From Cesiribacteraceae bacterium YIM B00369 (GTDB lineage: Bacteria; Bacteroidota; Bacteroidia; Cytophagales; Cyclobacteriaceae), in contig JAFMYY010000021.1 in assembly GCA_017948555.1 (NCBI GenBank), positions 1 to 64,000 of the forward strand: 64,000 nucleotides of DNA, given 5' to 3'. Shown here piece by piece: positions 1 through 8,442 of the stretch. Under the pieces are notes generated by a model. The model worked only from the letters and a program-made list of their open reading frames with translations, ran no database searches and was not told the DNA's origin. The first letter of the stretch is position 1; every line of letters starts with the position of its first letter. Both the position numbers and the translations under genes were made by a program.

Positions 1-594
1 CTATACTCCCTTTTCCTGCTGGAAAGCAACAACAGCACCGAATTTGCACCGGGGCCTGTAGCCTACAGGGCGGTTGGTGTGGCCGGCGCTCTTTGCGTGG
101 TTATTGCAGGATGGACAACGGCAAACCCCACCCTTTACAGAGCAGGCCTTGCCATACAGTCCATCAACCCTAAATGGAAAACATGGAAGGTTACCCTGGT
201 GGTAGGCTCTTTTACCACCCTTGCTGCCTGCTTCCCTGCCCTTGTTATGAGGCTGCTGGAGTTTGTGGCCCTCTATGGGCTGATACTTATGCCGGTGGGA
301 GCCATTATTTATATCGATGCCATGCTATTCAACAAAATTGGTCTGCGCGACAATTATGCCGAAAGAACAGGCAGCTCCTTTAACACCTCTGCAGGCCTTA
401 CCTGGGGGCTCACCCTTGTATTCTGTCTGGTGCTTAATCTTGTGTTCGATATCGACATCTTCTTCCTTGGACTCCCCGGCTGGTTTGTGGCGGTAATCAT
501 TTATATAGCAGCCAGTAAAATGAGCCAGAAAAAAGAGCTCCCCCTTAGCAAGGGGACCGGAAATAATAAACCTAAAACCGCAGTAGTATCATGA
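1..594 (+). CDS. NCS1-family purine/cytosine permease, 3' part (5' end outside window)
   Basis: The reading frame is open from base 1, so this is the C-terminal portion (about 197 residues) of a longer protein that starts before the window. The stretch GWTTANPTLYRAGLA, followed by QSINPKWKTWK, is characteristic of the nucleobase:cation symporter-1 family, which imports purines, cytosine, allantoin or related compounds with a proton or sodium. At least four hydrophobic helices are visible, and the tail after the last helix is hydrophilic and lysine-rich. The GTG at position 79 is an internal valine codon and not a start. The stop codon overlaps the ATG of the next small gene (ATGA), so the two are probably translationally coupled. 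The substrate cannot be assigned from this fragment. Confidence 0.85.
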   Translation, partial: LYSLFLLESNNSTEFAPGPVAYRAVGVAGALCVVIAGWTTANPTLYRAGLAIQSINPKWKTWKVTLVVGSFTTLAACFPALVMRLLEFVALYGLILMPVGAIIYIDAMLFNKIGLRDNYAERTGSSFNTSAGLTWGLTLVFCLVLNLVFDIDIFFLGLPGWFVAVIIYIAASKMSQKKELPLSKGTGNNKPKTAVVS

Positions 595-782
595 AAAAAG
601 CAGCACAAATAATTTCCTATATTTGCCTGGTACTGACACTGGTGCCTTCATTCCTTGTTTTCTTTGGCTACATAAGCCTGGACATGAACAAAAATCTGAT
701 GCTCGCAGGCACCATTGGCTGGTTTATTACCGCACCCTTCTGGATGAATAAAAAAGAAGAAGAGGAACAAACCACCGCCTAG
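591..782 (+). CDS. small two-helix membrane protein, unknown function
   Basis: This 63-residue protein has two hydrophobic segments (about residues 7-28 and 37-52) and a short charged tail (KKEEEEQ). Its ATG overlaps the stop of the preceding NCS1 permease gene by four bases, which supports a real, co-translated gene, and a strong terminator follows 29 bases after its stop. The pairing suggests an accessory or uncharacterised partner of the permease, but nothing in the sequence proves that. I do not recognise a named family. Confidence 0.7.
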   Translation: MKKAAQIISYICLVLTLVPSFLVFFGYISLDMNKNLMLAGTIGWFITAPFWMNKKEEEEQTTA

Positions 783-810
783 TCTGTTCAGCAAACTAAT
801 AGTAATCCTA

Positions 811-844
811 TACCTGCAGTTTAGCCGCCTGCAGGTATTTTTTT
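811..844 (+). terminator. intrinsic terminator of the permease operon
   Basis: A perfect 9-bp stem (TACCTGCAG / CTGCAGGTA) with a 9-base loop is followed directly by seven T residues. It lies 29 bases after the stop of the small membrane protein gene. Confidence 0.85.
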
Positions 845-1269
845 ACCCCTGCCATTTCTGCGGAGCTCTCCATGATGCCATCAACTGCCGGAGTGATTTT
901 TTTTATAAAAACACTATATACTACAGCACAATTAAAAGCCTGTCCATCCCTGCCTTTTGTGCCATCTGCAGGAATAAAGAGCACTGCCAGGCTGTTTTCC
1001 TGTACTTTTTTAAAAATATTACACAAAAAAATATTCACCCGCCCGCTCAGATGAACTTCTGCACCCCTGTTCCTTCTCTCCTATTACACTGACAGTTACC
1101 TGCCCCCTGACGGGAAAAATATTTTGCATATTTTAGAAAAAGCCGGTTACCTTTTTACAAAAACAGGTATAAACATACAAATACCTTACTCAGGTACCCT
1201 TTAAAAAGATTCTGCGCCGGGTAAGGGGAATTAAAACTTCAATTTACAAGCACCAAAAATAAGAGAGCT
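845..1269. other. gene-free stretch
   Basis: About 425 bases with no convincing gene. Short open frames on both strands here have no recognisable protein features. The 3' part is AT-rich and presumably holds the promoter of the zinc-ribbon membrane protein gene at 1270, but I see no clear promoter match. Confidence 0.5.
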
Positions 1270-2037
1270 ATGGAAGGAATTATTTACAACTTACAAACAT
1301 GGAACCCCACCATTCAGTTGATTGCATTTGCTGTATGTGCTGCGGGCTTTGGCATCCTTTTATACCATGCAGGCAAACTTGCCTCCATACGGGACAAAAA
1401 GGAAAAGTATGACTACATTAACCTGCGGGAAATAGACCTGTTCTGGTACGCAACCGTAAGCATCCTTACCGGTGCAGCTATTTACGTTAACACATTAGGT
1501 GCGGGTGCAGAGCCTGTATGGTTTTTTGTGCGCATCTTTGTAACTATAATGCTGGCAATTATAATAGGAATAGTAGTACAAAACCTGCTCCGTTTCTATT
1601 ACCCTTTCTATATTGAGAAAAGGCTTAAGAAATTACGTTTCTCGCCAAGGGTTAACCCGGCAAACGGAAACATGATGAAGCTTTTAGGTGAAGATGAAGA
1701 AGACGTTCACCTTGATGAAGGTATGCAGGCAGAGGAAAATCTTCACTCAATAAATTATGATGTGTGGATTGATGAGGAAACCGGCTATACTAAAATTGAA
1801 AAGTATAACGGTCATTTACATGCCTTACAGTGCCCTGAGTGCAACTACCAGACTTACAAAGTTAAAAAGGAAGAGCTTATTTTTGCTCCTACCAATACTA
1901 CTGAAGGTGAGCTTGCAAAGTTCTACAACTGTGCTTATTGCGGACACAAATCTAAAAAGATATTTACAGTAGCCCCGCTGGAGCGCACAACAGAACAGCC
2001 ACTGACGACCGGCACACACACAGTAGCAGGCGCTTAA
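1270..2037 (+). CDS. membrane protein with C-terminal zinc ribbon, unknown function
   Basis: A 255-residue protein with three predicted membrane helices (about residues 15-38, 57-77 and 85-110), an acidic linker, and a C-terminal domain with two CxxC pairs: CPEC near residue 185 and CAYC near residue 219. The paired CxxC motifs, about 30 residues apart, look like a zinc ribbon or rubredoxin-type metal site on the cytoplasmic or periplasmic face. It stands alone between two terminators and so appears to be monocistronic. I recognise the architecture but not a named family, so no function is assigned. The ATG at 1270 is preceded by GAGAGCT, a weak ribosome-binding sequence. Confidence 0.8.
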   Translation: MEGIIYNLQTWNPTIQLIAFAVCAAGFGILLYHAGKLASIRDKKEKYDYINLREIDLFWYATVSILTGAAIYVNTLGAGAEPVWFFVRIFVTIMLAIIIGIVVQNLLRFYYPFYIEKRLKKLRFSPRVNPANGNMMKLLGEDEEDVHLDEGMQAEENLHSINYDVWIDEETGYTKIEKYNGHLHALQCPECNYQTYKVKKEELIFAPTNTTEGELAKFYNCAYCGHKSKKIFTVAPLERTTEQPLTTGTHTVAGA

Positions 2038-2060
2038 TCACCTGCTTTAACCCCCTTAAA

Positions 2061-2108
2061 AAAATCCGTTTCTGCCCCTTTCTCTCCGGGGTTCAGAAAC
2101 GGATTTTT
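2061..2108. terminator. bidirectional intrinsic terminator
   Basis: A perfect 14-bp stem (AAAATCCGTTTCTG / CAGAAACGGATTTT) flanks a 19-base loop, with a T-run after the right arm and an A-run before the left arm. It sits between the stops of two convergent genes (zinc-ribbon protein and M19 dipeptidase) and can serve both. Confidence 0.88.
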
Positions 2109-2120
2109 TTTGCTTCCACC

Positions 2121-3128
2121 TTACTGCTTCCACAAACGGGAGATAAAGTTATAAGCATTTTCGTAACTCAGTTTAACCAGTTGCTCATCGCTCATCCCGT
2201 CGGCCTGCAGGCGCGCAAGAATACTTTTATAACGGGTGGCATTTTCATGCTCCCTGAAATAAAAAGGAATCCTGCTCTTATCAGGATGATCTTTTGTATA
2301 ATAGTAATCGGCCCCGAAGCACAGAGAATCAGTGGCTCCCCTCTTCAGCCCATACAAAATATGGTCGCTTAAAGCGGTGGGCTTTTCAGGGTTTAAGAAA
2401 GCACGTAAAAAATTCATCCCTATCAGTCCTTTGCGCCGCACTATCTCCCTTACCAGTTCATTGGGCAGGTTTCGCTTATGATCAAACACTGACCGGAAAT
2501 TAGAGTGACTGGCCAGCACCTGAATTTTCAGCTTTTGCTTATCAATATACCTGAAAATACCTTCCGCCAGCTTATCGCTGGCATGGGAAAGATCAATGGC
2601 TATATTCCTGCCATGCAGGTAATCCAGCAGTGCCTCACCATCCGGCTTAAGCCCCGCCTCACTGTAATTACCTCCGCCAAAACGGTTTTCGGTATGGTGA
2701 GTCATACTTATGTAAAGCAATTTCCCTGTCTGCCGGATCAGCTCCTCCAGCTTCTCAAACCCGCTTTCCAGGGGCTCATCTTCTTCGCAAAAGCCGGAAG
2801 CATTTTCCACAGCCGCTACAATTCCTGTTTTTTCTCCCTGCACTGCAACCTCCAGGCTGCTGTTGTCTTTTACGTGCATTAAGGTGCCGGCATAATCGCG
2901 TAACAGCCCGTTGAACAGCTCTCCCTGCGCTGCGGCATTTTTTGTGCTTCCCGGGCGCACATCAGTATAAATAGCCATTACCTGCAGCTTTACCCCTCCG
3001 TTTTCCAGGTAAAACAGGGAAGCGCCAATATCATTTATTCCTGCCGGATTGGCACCGGGTATCTCATGGAGGTACGATAATAAATCGCAATGCAGATCAA
3101 AAACCGGAAGTTTATTTACAAACAACAT
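2121..3128 (-). CDS. peptidase M19 family membrane dipeptidase
   Basis: A 335-residue protein of the renal dipeptidase family (M19), zinc enzymes that hydrolyse dipeptides. The expected metal ligands are visible: H13 and D15 in DLHCD, E108 in AAVENASGF, H182 in DLSHAS and H208 in ASHSN. The motif SFRSVF-like segment after H208 and the C-terminal GADYYY motif also fit the family, and the length is normal. There is no signal peptide, so the enzyme is probably cytoplasmic. It is the only gene on this strand here and converges on the zinc-ribbon gene. The natural substrate (dipeptides, possibly D-containing) cannot be told from sequence. Confidence 0.9.
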   Translation of the reverse strand: MLFVNKLPVFDLHCDLLSYLHEIPGANPAGINDIGASLFYLENGGVKLQVMAIYTDVRPGSTKNAAAQGELFNGLLRDYAGTLMHVKDNSSLEVAVQGEKTGIVAAVENASGFCEEDEPLESGFEKLEELIRQTGKLLYISMTHHTENRFGGGNYSEAGLKPDGEALLDYLHGRNIAIDLSHASDKLAEGIFRYIDKQKLKIQVLASHSNFRSVFDHKRNLPNELVREIVRRKGLIGMNFLRAFLNPEKPTALSDHILYGLKRGATDSLCFGADYYYTKDHPDKSRIPFYFREHENATRYKSILARLQADGMSDEQLVKLSYENAYNFISRLWKQ

Positions 3129-3623
3129 ATATCAAGGAATAAACCGGATTAATCACCGGCATTAAATAACAGAAAATAAATTAAGCAGAAGGAACAGCGT
3201 ATTTTAAGCGTTACCTTCACTCAGGGGCACAAAGCAATCCGGATATTAATTGGACCTGATTCTGCCGCGCCACGCTCCGGAGATACGTTCAAAATCAAAT
3301 AAACGCTGTCCCGCTCCTCTCAGAGAAGCCTTGAGCCGGATAAAACCTCTTTTTCCCACACACCGGTTAATTTACGCTATCCCGTAAAATTATCAGCCAT
3401 ATTTTCACTCACACACAAAAATAATCTTTCATTGCTTAGTTCCTGCGGAATGCAGGCAAACTATGGCGACATATTGTAGTTATTAACTGGTAAAGCCTCA
3501 TTTTCCATAATATATTTATAATTTAGTAAATTGAAGGCGGAAGAGGGTTTTTAAAGTTTTATAAATCCGTTTCCGTGAATTAATCTCTCACTATTTAGCA
3601 GATTATTTAAGTAAATTAACAAA
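3129..3623. other. gene-free stretch upstream of the kynurenine genes
   Basis: About 495 bases between the divergent M19 dipeptidase gene and the kynurenine cluster. No open frame, tRNA-like sequence or strong hairpin was seen. The promoters of both flanking units should lie here. An AT-rich segment at 3505-3535 is a plausible promoter region, but the Bacteroidota -33 box is not recognisable. Confidence 0.5.
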
Positions 3624-4148
3624 ATGGCTATACAAAGACCTTTCAACTTTAAGGGCTGGATTGAGGAGCACCGCCACCTGCTCAAACCTCCTGTAGGCAA
3701 TAAACAAATTTACACCGGCAATAAAGATTTTATTGTTATGGTAGTTGGAGGCCCAAACTCCCGCAAAGACTACCACTATAATGCCACAGAAGAATTTTTT
3801 TACCAGATAGAAGGCAGCATAGTATTAAAAATTATTGAAGATGGTAAGCCGGTTGATATTACCATAAACGAAGGCGAGATATTTTTGCTTCCGGGAGGAG
3901 TTCCACACTCACCGCGCCGGCCTGCCAATACTGTAGGTCTGGTAATGGAGCGCTACCGCCAGGAAGGGCAGAAAGATGGTTTTATGTGGTACTGCGAAAA
4001 CTGCGGACACAAGCTTTATGAAGAATATGCGTATGTTACCGATATTGTTGCCCAGCTCCCTCCTATTATGGAAAATTTCTGGGGCAGCGATGAACACCGC
4101 ACCTGCAATAACTGTGGCACGTATATGGAAAAACCGGAGAAGAAGTAA
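3624..4148 (+). CDS. nbaC: 3-hydroxyanthranilate 3,4-dioxygenase
   Basis: A 174-residue cupin enzyme that opens the ring of 3-hydroxyanthranilate to 2-amino-3-carboxymuconate semialdehyde, the precursor of quinolinate (NAD synthesis) or of further catabolism. The catalytic iron ligands H51, E57 and H95 are in place, along with substrate-binding R47 and R99. The C-terminal CxxC pairs (C124/C127 and C161/C164) form the second, rubredoxin-like iron site found in the bacterial enzymes. Length and motifs match the bacterial family closely. Kynureninase and kynurenine monooxygenase genes follow on the same strand, giving three consecutive steps of the kynurenine pathway. Tryptophan dioxygenase and kynurenine formamidase are not in this window. 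Confidence 0.95.
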   Translation: MAIQRPFNFKGWIEEHRHLLKPPVGNKQIYTGNKDFIVMVVGGPNSRKDYHYNATEEFFYQIEGSIVLKIIEDGKPVDITINEGEIFLLPGGVPHSPRRPANTVGLVMERYRQEGQKDGFMWYCENCGHKLYEEYAYVTDIVAQLPPIMENFWGSDEHRTCNNCGTYMEKPEKK

Positions 4149-4265
4149 GCCTGTTCAGTAATAAGTAAAAGCGCAAAGCAGTAAGCAGGAGAAAGAGAAT
4201 GACACAAGCCCCTCTCTGCTTATTACCTGTGGCTGCATACCTGATACCTTATACTTAAATATTTT

Positions 4266-5552
4266 ATGGAGCATTACCAGAATACCGGCGATTATGCCCG
4301 GGAGCAGGACGAACAGGATCCTTTGAAGGAATTCCGCAGCAGGTTCATTATCCCTAAAAAAAATAATGAGGAGGTTATATACCTCTGCGGAAACTCTCTT
4401 GGCCTGCAACCTGAAAGCACCCGCTCCTACCTCGACAGGGAGCTTAAGAAATGGGGCGATTATGCAGTAGACGGGCACTTTCATGCCGACGAGCCCTGGT
4501 ATCACTACCACAAGCTCCTGAAAGCTCCTCTTGCAGCTATTACAGGGGCCAAACCCGAAGAAGTGGTGGTTATGAACAACCTCACCTCTAACCTTCACTT
4601 TATGATGGTCAGCTTTTACCGGCCGGCAGCCGGGCGCTACAAGATCCTGATGGAGGGCGGCGCCTTTCCCTCGGACCAGTACGTGGTGGAGTCGCAGGTA
4701 AAATACCACGGGTTTTCTCCTGATGATGCTATTGTAGAAGTATTTCCGCGCGAAGGCGAAAACACCCTGCGCACTGAAGATATTCTTGAAGTAATTCAAA
4801 CCCATGGCGATGAGCTGGCCCTGGTCCTTTTCGCAGGTTTGCAGTACTATACCGGACAGGTATTCGATATGGAAGCCATTACAAAGGCAGGTCAGGCTGC
4901 GGGTGCTAAAGTTGGCTTCGACCTTGCCCATGCAGCAGGCAACGTTCCTTTAAAGCTGCATGACTGGGGAGTGGATTTTGCAGCATGGTGCAGCTATAAG
5001 TACCTGAACAGCGGCCCCGGCAGCAACAGCGGGGTGTTTATTCACGAACGCTATGCTAATGATCCTGATCTTCCCCGCTTTGCCGGCTGGTGGGGCCATG
5101 AAGAAAAAGAGCGCTTTTTAATGCGGAAAGGCTTTAAGCCTATGTATGGAGCCGATGGCTGGCAGGTAAGCAATGCGAATATACTCCCCCTTGCAGCGCA
5201 AAGAGCTTCACTGGAGCTTTTTGAACAGGCCGGCATGGAAAGGCTGCGCCGGAAGAGCCTGAAACTGACCGGCTACCTGGAATACCTGCTAAAGGAAGAG
5301 GTAAACAGTACCGACAACCACATCCAAATAATCACCCCTCCGGACCCGGAGCAGCGCGGATGCCAGCTTTCCCTGTTTGTGGAAAAGAACGGGCGACAGC
5401 TTTTTGACCATATAAGCAAGGCCGGTGTTGTGGCCGACTGGCGGGAACCGAATGTAATAAGGGTAGCCCCGGCTCCCCTCTATAATACCTTTACCGATGT
5501 ATACCGCTTTGCCCGATTATTAAAGCAGGCTGTAAAGGAACAACAGAATTAA
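4266..5552 (+). CDS. kynU: kynureninase
   Basis: A 428-residue PLP enzyme that cleaves kynurenine or 3-hydroxykynurenine to (3-hydroxy)anthranilate and alanine. The PLP-binding lysine is K245 in SYKYLNSGPG. The FPSDQY motif is at 134-139, the cofactor aspartate is in GFDLAHAAGN (D219), and the active-site GWWGHE segment follows the lysine. Length is typical. The gene lies 117 bp after the dioxygenase gene and 39 bp before kynurenine monooxygenase, so the three are probably co-transcribed. With the 3-hydroxylase next door, 3-hydroxykynurenine is the likely in vivo substrate. Confidence 0.95.
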   Translation: MEHYQNTGDYAREQDEQDPLKEFRSRFIIPKKNNEEVIYLCGNSLGLQPESTRSYLDRELKKWGDYAVDGHFHADEPWYHYHKLLKAPLAAITGAKPEEVVVMNNLTSNLHFMMVSFYRPAAGRYKILMEGGAFPSDQYVVESQVKYHGFSPDDAIVEVFPREGENTLRTEDILEVIQTHGDELALVLFAGLQYYTGQVFDMEAITKAGQAAGAKVGFDLAHAAGNVPLKLHDWGVDFAAWCSYKYLNSGPGSNSGVFIHERYANDPDLPRFAGWWGHEEKERFLMRKGFKPMYGADGWQVSNANILPLAAQRASLELFEQAGMERLRRKSLKLTGYLEYLLKEEVNSTDNHIQIITPPDPEQRGCQLSLFVEKNGRQLFDHISKAGVVADWREPNVIRVAPAPLYNTFTDVYRFARLLKQAVKEQQN

Positions 5553-5591
5553 GTAAGAGATCCATTTTTGCCCCCCGGGGCTTCTATTTTT

Positions 5592-6956
5592 ATGATTGAT
5601 TTTTCGAAGAAGTACAAAGGTGATATTACCGTTTTAGGAGCAGGCCTGGTAGGGTCTCTTATGGCTATTTATATGGCCAAAAAAGGATTTAAGGTTAATT
5701 TATTCGAGCAAAGGGGCGACATACGCAAGGTTAAGCTCAAAGAAGGGAGATCTATAAACCTGGCCGTAAGCCAGCGCGCCTGGACGGCCATGGAGGCTTT
5801 AGGTATTGCAGATACTGTAAGGGAGCATGTGGTGCCTATGAATGGCAGGATGATACATAACCCTGAGGGAAAGCTTTCTTTCCAGCCTTACGGCAAGGAG
5901 GGGCAGTCTATTTACTCCGTTTCCAGGGGGCGCCTTAACCAGCTGCTGCTTAAAATTGCCGAAGAAAGCGGGGTTAAGCTTAATTTCGGCCATAAGTGTA
6001 CCTTCGTAGACCTAAAGCATGGCATTTCTTACTTTACGGTTACTGCTGAAGAGCTAAGCGAGGTGCAGGCCGATGCTGACCTGGTAATAGGTGCAGACGG
6101 CGCTTTTTCTGTAGTCCGGAAGGCTATGCAGCGTACCGACAGGTTTAACTTTACCCAATACTACCTGGAGCATGGCTATAAAGAGCTTACCATCCCTCCA
6201 AAAGCCGATGGTTCCTGGGCACTGGACCCCAATGCGCTGCACATCTGGCCCCGCGGCAGGTTTATGCTCATTGCGCTCCCCAACCTCGACCAGTCTTTTA
6301 CCTGCACACTTTTCCTTCCGTTCGAAGGCGAAAAATCTTTTGAAACCCTGGAAACCGATGAGCAGGTAATGAAATTCTTCAAAGAACAGTTTCCGGATGC
6401 CATCCCCCTGATGCCTCATCTGCTGAATGAGTTTCATGAAAACCCTGCCTCATCACTGGTAACCATCAGCTGCTACCCCTGGACGCGCCACGGAAAGGCA
6501 ATGCTGGTAGGCGATGCCTGCCATGCCATGGTTCCCTTTTACGGACAGGGTATGAATGCCGGCTTTGAAGATGTAAGGATATTTACGGAGCTGCTGGACC
6601 AGCATGGCCCCGACTGGAAGCAGGTATTATCTTCTTATGAAGACCTGCGGAAGCCGGATAATGATGCCATTTCCGAGCTTGCCATGGCTAACTTCATTGA
6701 AATGCGCGACCTGGTGGCCAATCCTGAATTTTTGCTTCGCAAGAAGATAGAAGCCCGCCTACACCAGCTGTACCCAAATAAATGGGTACCCCTGTACACA
6801 ATGGTCACCTTCTCCGACATGCGTTATTCCGAAGCCCTCAAACGCGGTAAACAGCAGGAAAAAATAATGCACGAAGTAATGAATCAGGAAGGGCTGGAGC
6901 AAAACTGGGAATCGCTGGACTTTGAAAGTATAATAGCCAGGCTGGATGAAAAGTAA
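5592..6956 (+). CDS. kmo: kynurenine 3-monooxygenase
   Basis: A 454-residue FAD-dependent aromatic hydroxylase that converts kynurenine to 3-hydroxykynurenine with NADPH and oxygen. The FAD-binding GxGxxG is GAGLVG (residues 16-21), the cofactor glutamate lies in LFEQR, and the second FAD motif GDACHAMVPFYGQGMNAG starts at 307. I chose the ATG at 5592 because the open frame upstream of it begins only with TTG at 5568, and its first eight codons (PPGASIF) are not conserved-looking. The stop is four bases before the ATG of the carotenoid desaturase gene. The enzyme completes the kynurenine-to-ACMS conversion encoded by this cluster. Confidence 0.94.
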   Translation: MIDFSKKYKGDITVLGAGLVGSLMAIYMAKKGFKVNLFEQRGDIRKVKLKEGRSINLAVSQRAWTAMEALGIADTVREHVVPMNGRMIHNPEGKLSFQPYGKEGQSIYSVSRGRLNQLLLKIAEESGVKLNFGHKCTFVDLKHGISYFTVTAEELSEVQADADLVIGADGAFSVVRKAMQRTDRFNFTQYYLEHGYKELTIPPKADGSWALDPNALHIWPRGRFMLIALPNLDQSFTCTLFLPFEGEKSFETLETDEQVMKFFKEQFPDAIPLMPHLLNEFHENPASSLVTISCYPWTRHGKAMLVGDACHAMVPFYGQGMNAGFEDVRIFTELLDQHGPDWKQVLSSYEDLRKPDNDAISELAMANFIEMRDLVANPEFLLRKKIEARLHQLYPNKWVPLYTMVTFSDMRYSEALKRGKQQEKIMHEVMNQEGLEQNWESLDFESIIARLDEK

Positions 6957-6960
6957 AGGA

Positions 6961-8442
6961 ATGTCCCTGACACAGAAATCAAATAAAACCGCGGGTATTA
7001 TTGGTGCGGGAGTTGCCGGACTGGCTGCTTCAATCCGGCTGGCGTGCAAAGGATATAGGGTAAGCGTTTTTGAAGCAAATAGTTACCCGGGAGGCAAGCT
7101 GTCGGAAATAAGGCAGGGAGCGTACCGCTTCGATGCAGGACCTTCGCTGTTTACGCTGCCCGAAGAAGTGGATGCCCTTTTCAGGCTGGCAGGGAAAGAA
7201 CCTGCTGACTATTTCCGCTACCAAAAACTGGAAGTATCCTGCAGGTATTTTTACGAAGACGGCACCCGCATTAATGCCTTTGCGGAACCTGAACAATTTG
7301 CTGAAGAGCTGCACAAAAAAACCGGGGTGGAACCGCAGCGGGTAATGGCAGCATTCCGGAACAGCCGCCGGTTATATGAATTACTGGGAGGGCTTTTTAT
7401 GCACCGCTCCCTTAACTCCTGGCAAACCTGGCTGAGCCCAATGTCCTTTAAGGCTTACAGGAACCTCCACAAAATGGACTTTTTCCGCAGCATGGATGAG
7501 TCGAATAAAGCCCTGCTGGGTAATGAAAAAGCCGTACAGCTTTTTAACCGCTACGCCACCTATAACGGATCGAGCCCTTATAAAGCACCTGCCACACTAA
7601 ACATTATTCCCTGGCTGGAAATGGGCATAGGTGCTTATTTTCCTGAAGGTGGCATGTATTCCATTACACAAAGCCTGTGGAAACTGGCGCAGGAACTGGG
7701 TGTGGAGTTCTTTTTTAATGAAAAGGCAGAGAAGATTATTGTAAAGGATAAAAAAGCCCTGGGGCTCCTTATAAACGGGCAGGAAAGGTATTTTGATGCC
7801 GTTATCAGCAATGCCGATATGGTAAGCACTTACCGGAAGCTCCTGAAAGAAGAACCAGCTCCCCGGCGACTGCTCAACCAACCCAAGAGCAGTTCGGCGC
7901 TTATTTTTTACTGGGGCATTAAAAAAGAATTTCCGGAGCTGGATTTACACAATATATTTTTCAGCGGAAATTACCGCGAAGAGTTCAGGCACATTTTTGA
8001 GGAAGGCGATATTTACCACGACCCGACGATATACGTTAACATCACCTCAAAATATAACCCGGCCGATGCCCCTGCAGGCGCTGAGAACTGGTTTACGATG
8101 ATAAATGTACCCAACAACCAAGGGCAGGACTGGGATAGCTTGATTGCAGGAGCCAGGGAAAATATCTTAAGTAAGCTAAAGCGGATTACAGGCGTACGGG
8201 TGGAGGATTATATTGAAAGCGAAAGCATACTGGACCCGCGCCTTATTGAGACAAAGACATCTTCGGCAAGGGGCGCTTTGTACGGCAACAGCAGCAATAA
8301 TAAATACGCTGCTTTTTTACGGCATTCCAATAAAAGCTCCCGCATAAAAGATCTGTACTTCTGCGGAGGAAGTGTGCACCCGGGAGGCGGCATACCCTTA
8401 TGCCTCCTGTCTGCTAAAATAACTGCCGGTTTTTTACCTTAA
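6961..8442 (+). CDS. crtD: carotenoid desaturase, CrtD/CrtI family
   Basis: A 493-residue FAD-dependent desaturase. The N-terminal dinucleotide-binding motif is GAGVAG (residues 15-20), followed by FEANSYPGGKL. The C-terminal segment YFCGGSVHPGGGIPLCL is the family's second FAD signature. Several internal stretches, such as SSSALIFYWGI, ENWFTMINVP and ALYGNSSNN, resemble the Bacteroidota 1-hydroxycarotenoid 3,4-desaturase (CrtD) more than phytoene desaturase, so I favour CrtD; CrtI remains possible. The ATG at 6961 is preceded by AAAGGA and is preferred over an in-frame ATG at 6946 inside kmo. No other carotenoid gene is nearby. The stop overlaps that of the convergent mltF gene by four bases. 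Confidence 0.85.
   Translation: MSLTQKSNKTAGIIGAGVAGLAASIRLACKGYRVSVFEANSYPGGKLSEIRQGAYRFDAGPSLFTLPEEVDALFRLAGKEPADYFRYQKLEVSCRYFYEDGTRINAFAEPEQFAEELHKKTGVEPQRVMAAFRNSRRLYELLGGLFMHRSLNSWQTWLSPMSFKAYRNLHKMDFFRSMDESNKALLGNEKAVQLFNRYATYNGSSPYKAPATLNIIPWLEMGIGAYFPEGGMYSITQSLWKLAQELGVEFFFNEKAEKIIVKDKKALGLLINGQERYFDAVISNADMVSTYRKLLKEEPAPRRLLNQPKSSSALIFYWGIKKEFPELDLHNIFFSGNYREEFRHIFEEGDIYHDPTIYVNITSKYNPADAPAGAENWFTMINVPNNQGQDWDSLIAGARENILSKLKRITGVRVEDYIESESILDPRLIETKTSSARGALYGNSSNNKYAAFLRHSNKSSRIKDLYFCGGSVHPGGGIPLCLLSAKITAGFLP

Noticed and set aside
808-1038. 76-codon minus-strand frame
   Set aside because: It overlaps the permease terminator, and has no domain, signal or ribosome site.
4149-4265. 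Imperfect inverted repeat between the dioxygenase and kynureninase genes (AAGCAGGAGA with TCTCTGCTTATTAC)
   Set aside because: Several mismatches, no T-run and no conserved unit. It could be a decayed repeat, but the evidence is too thin.
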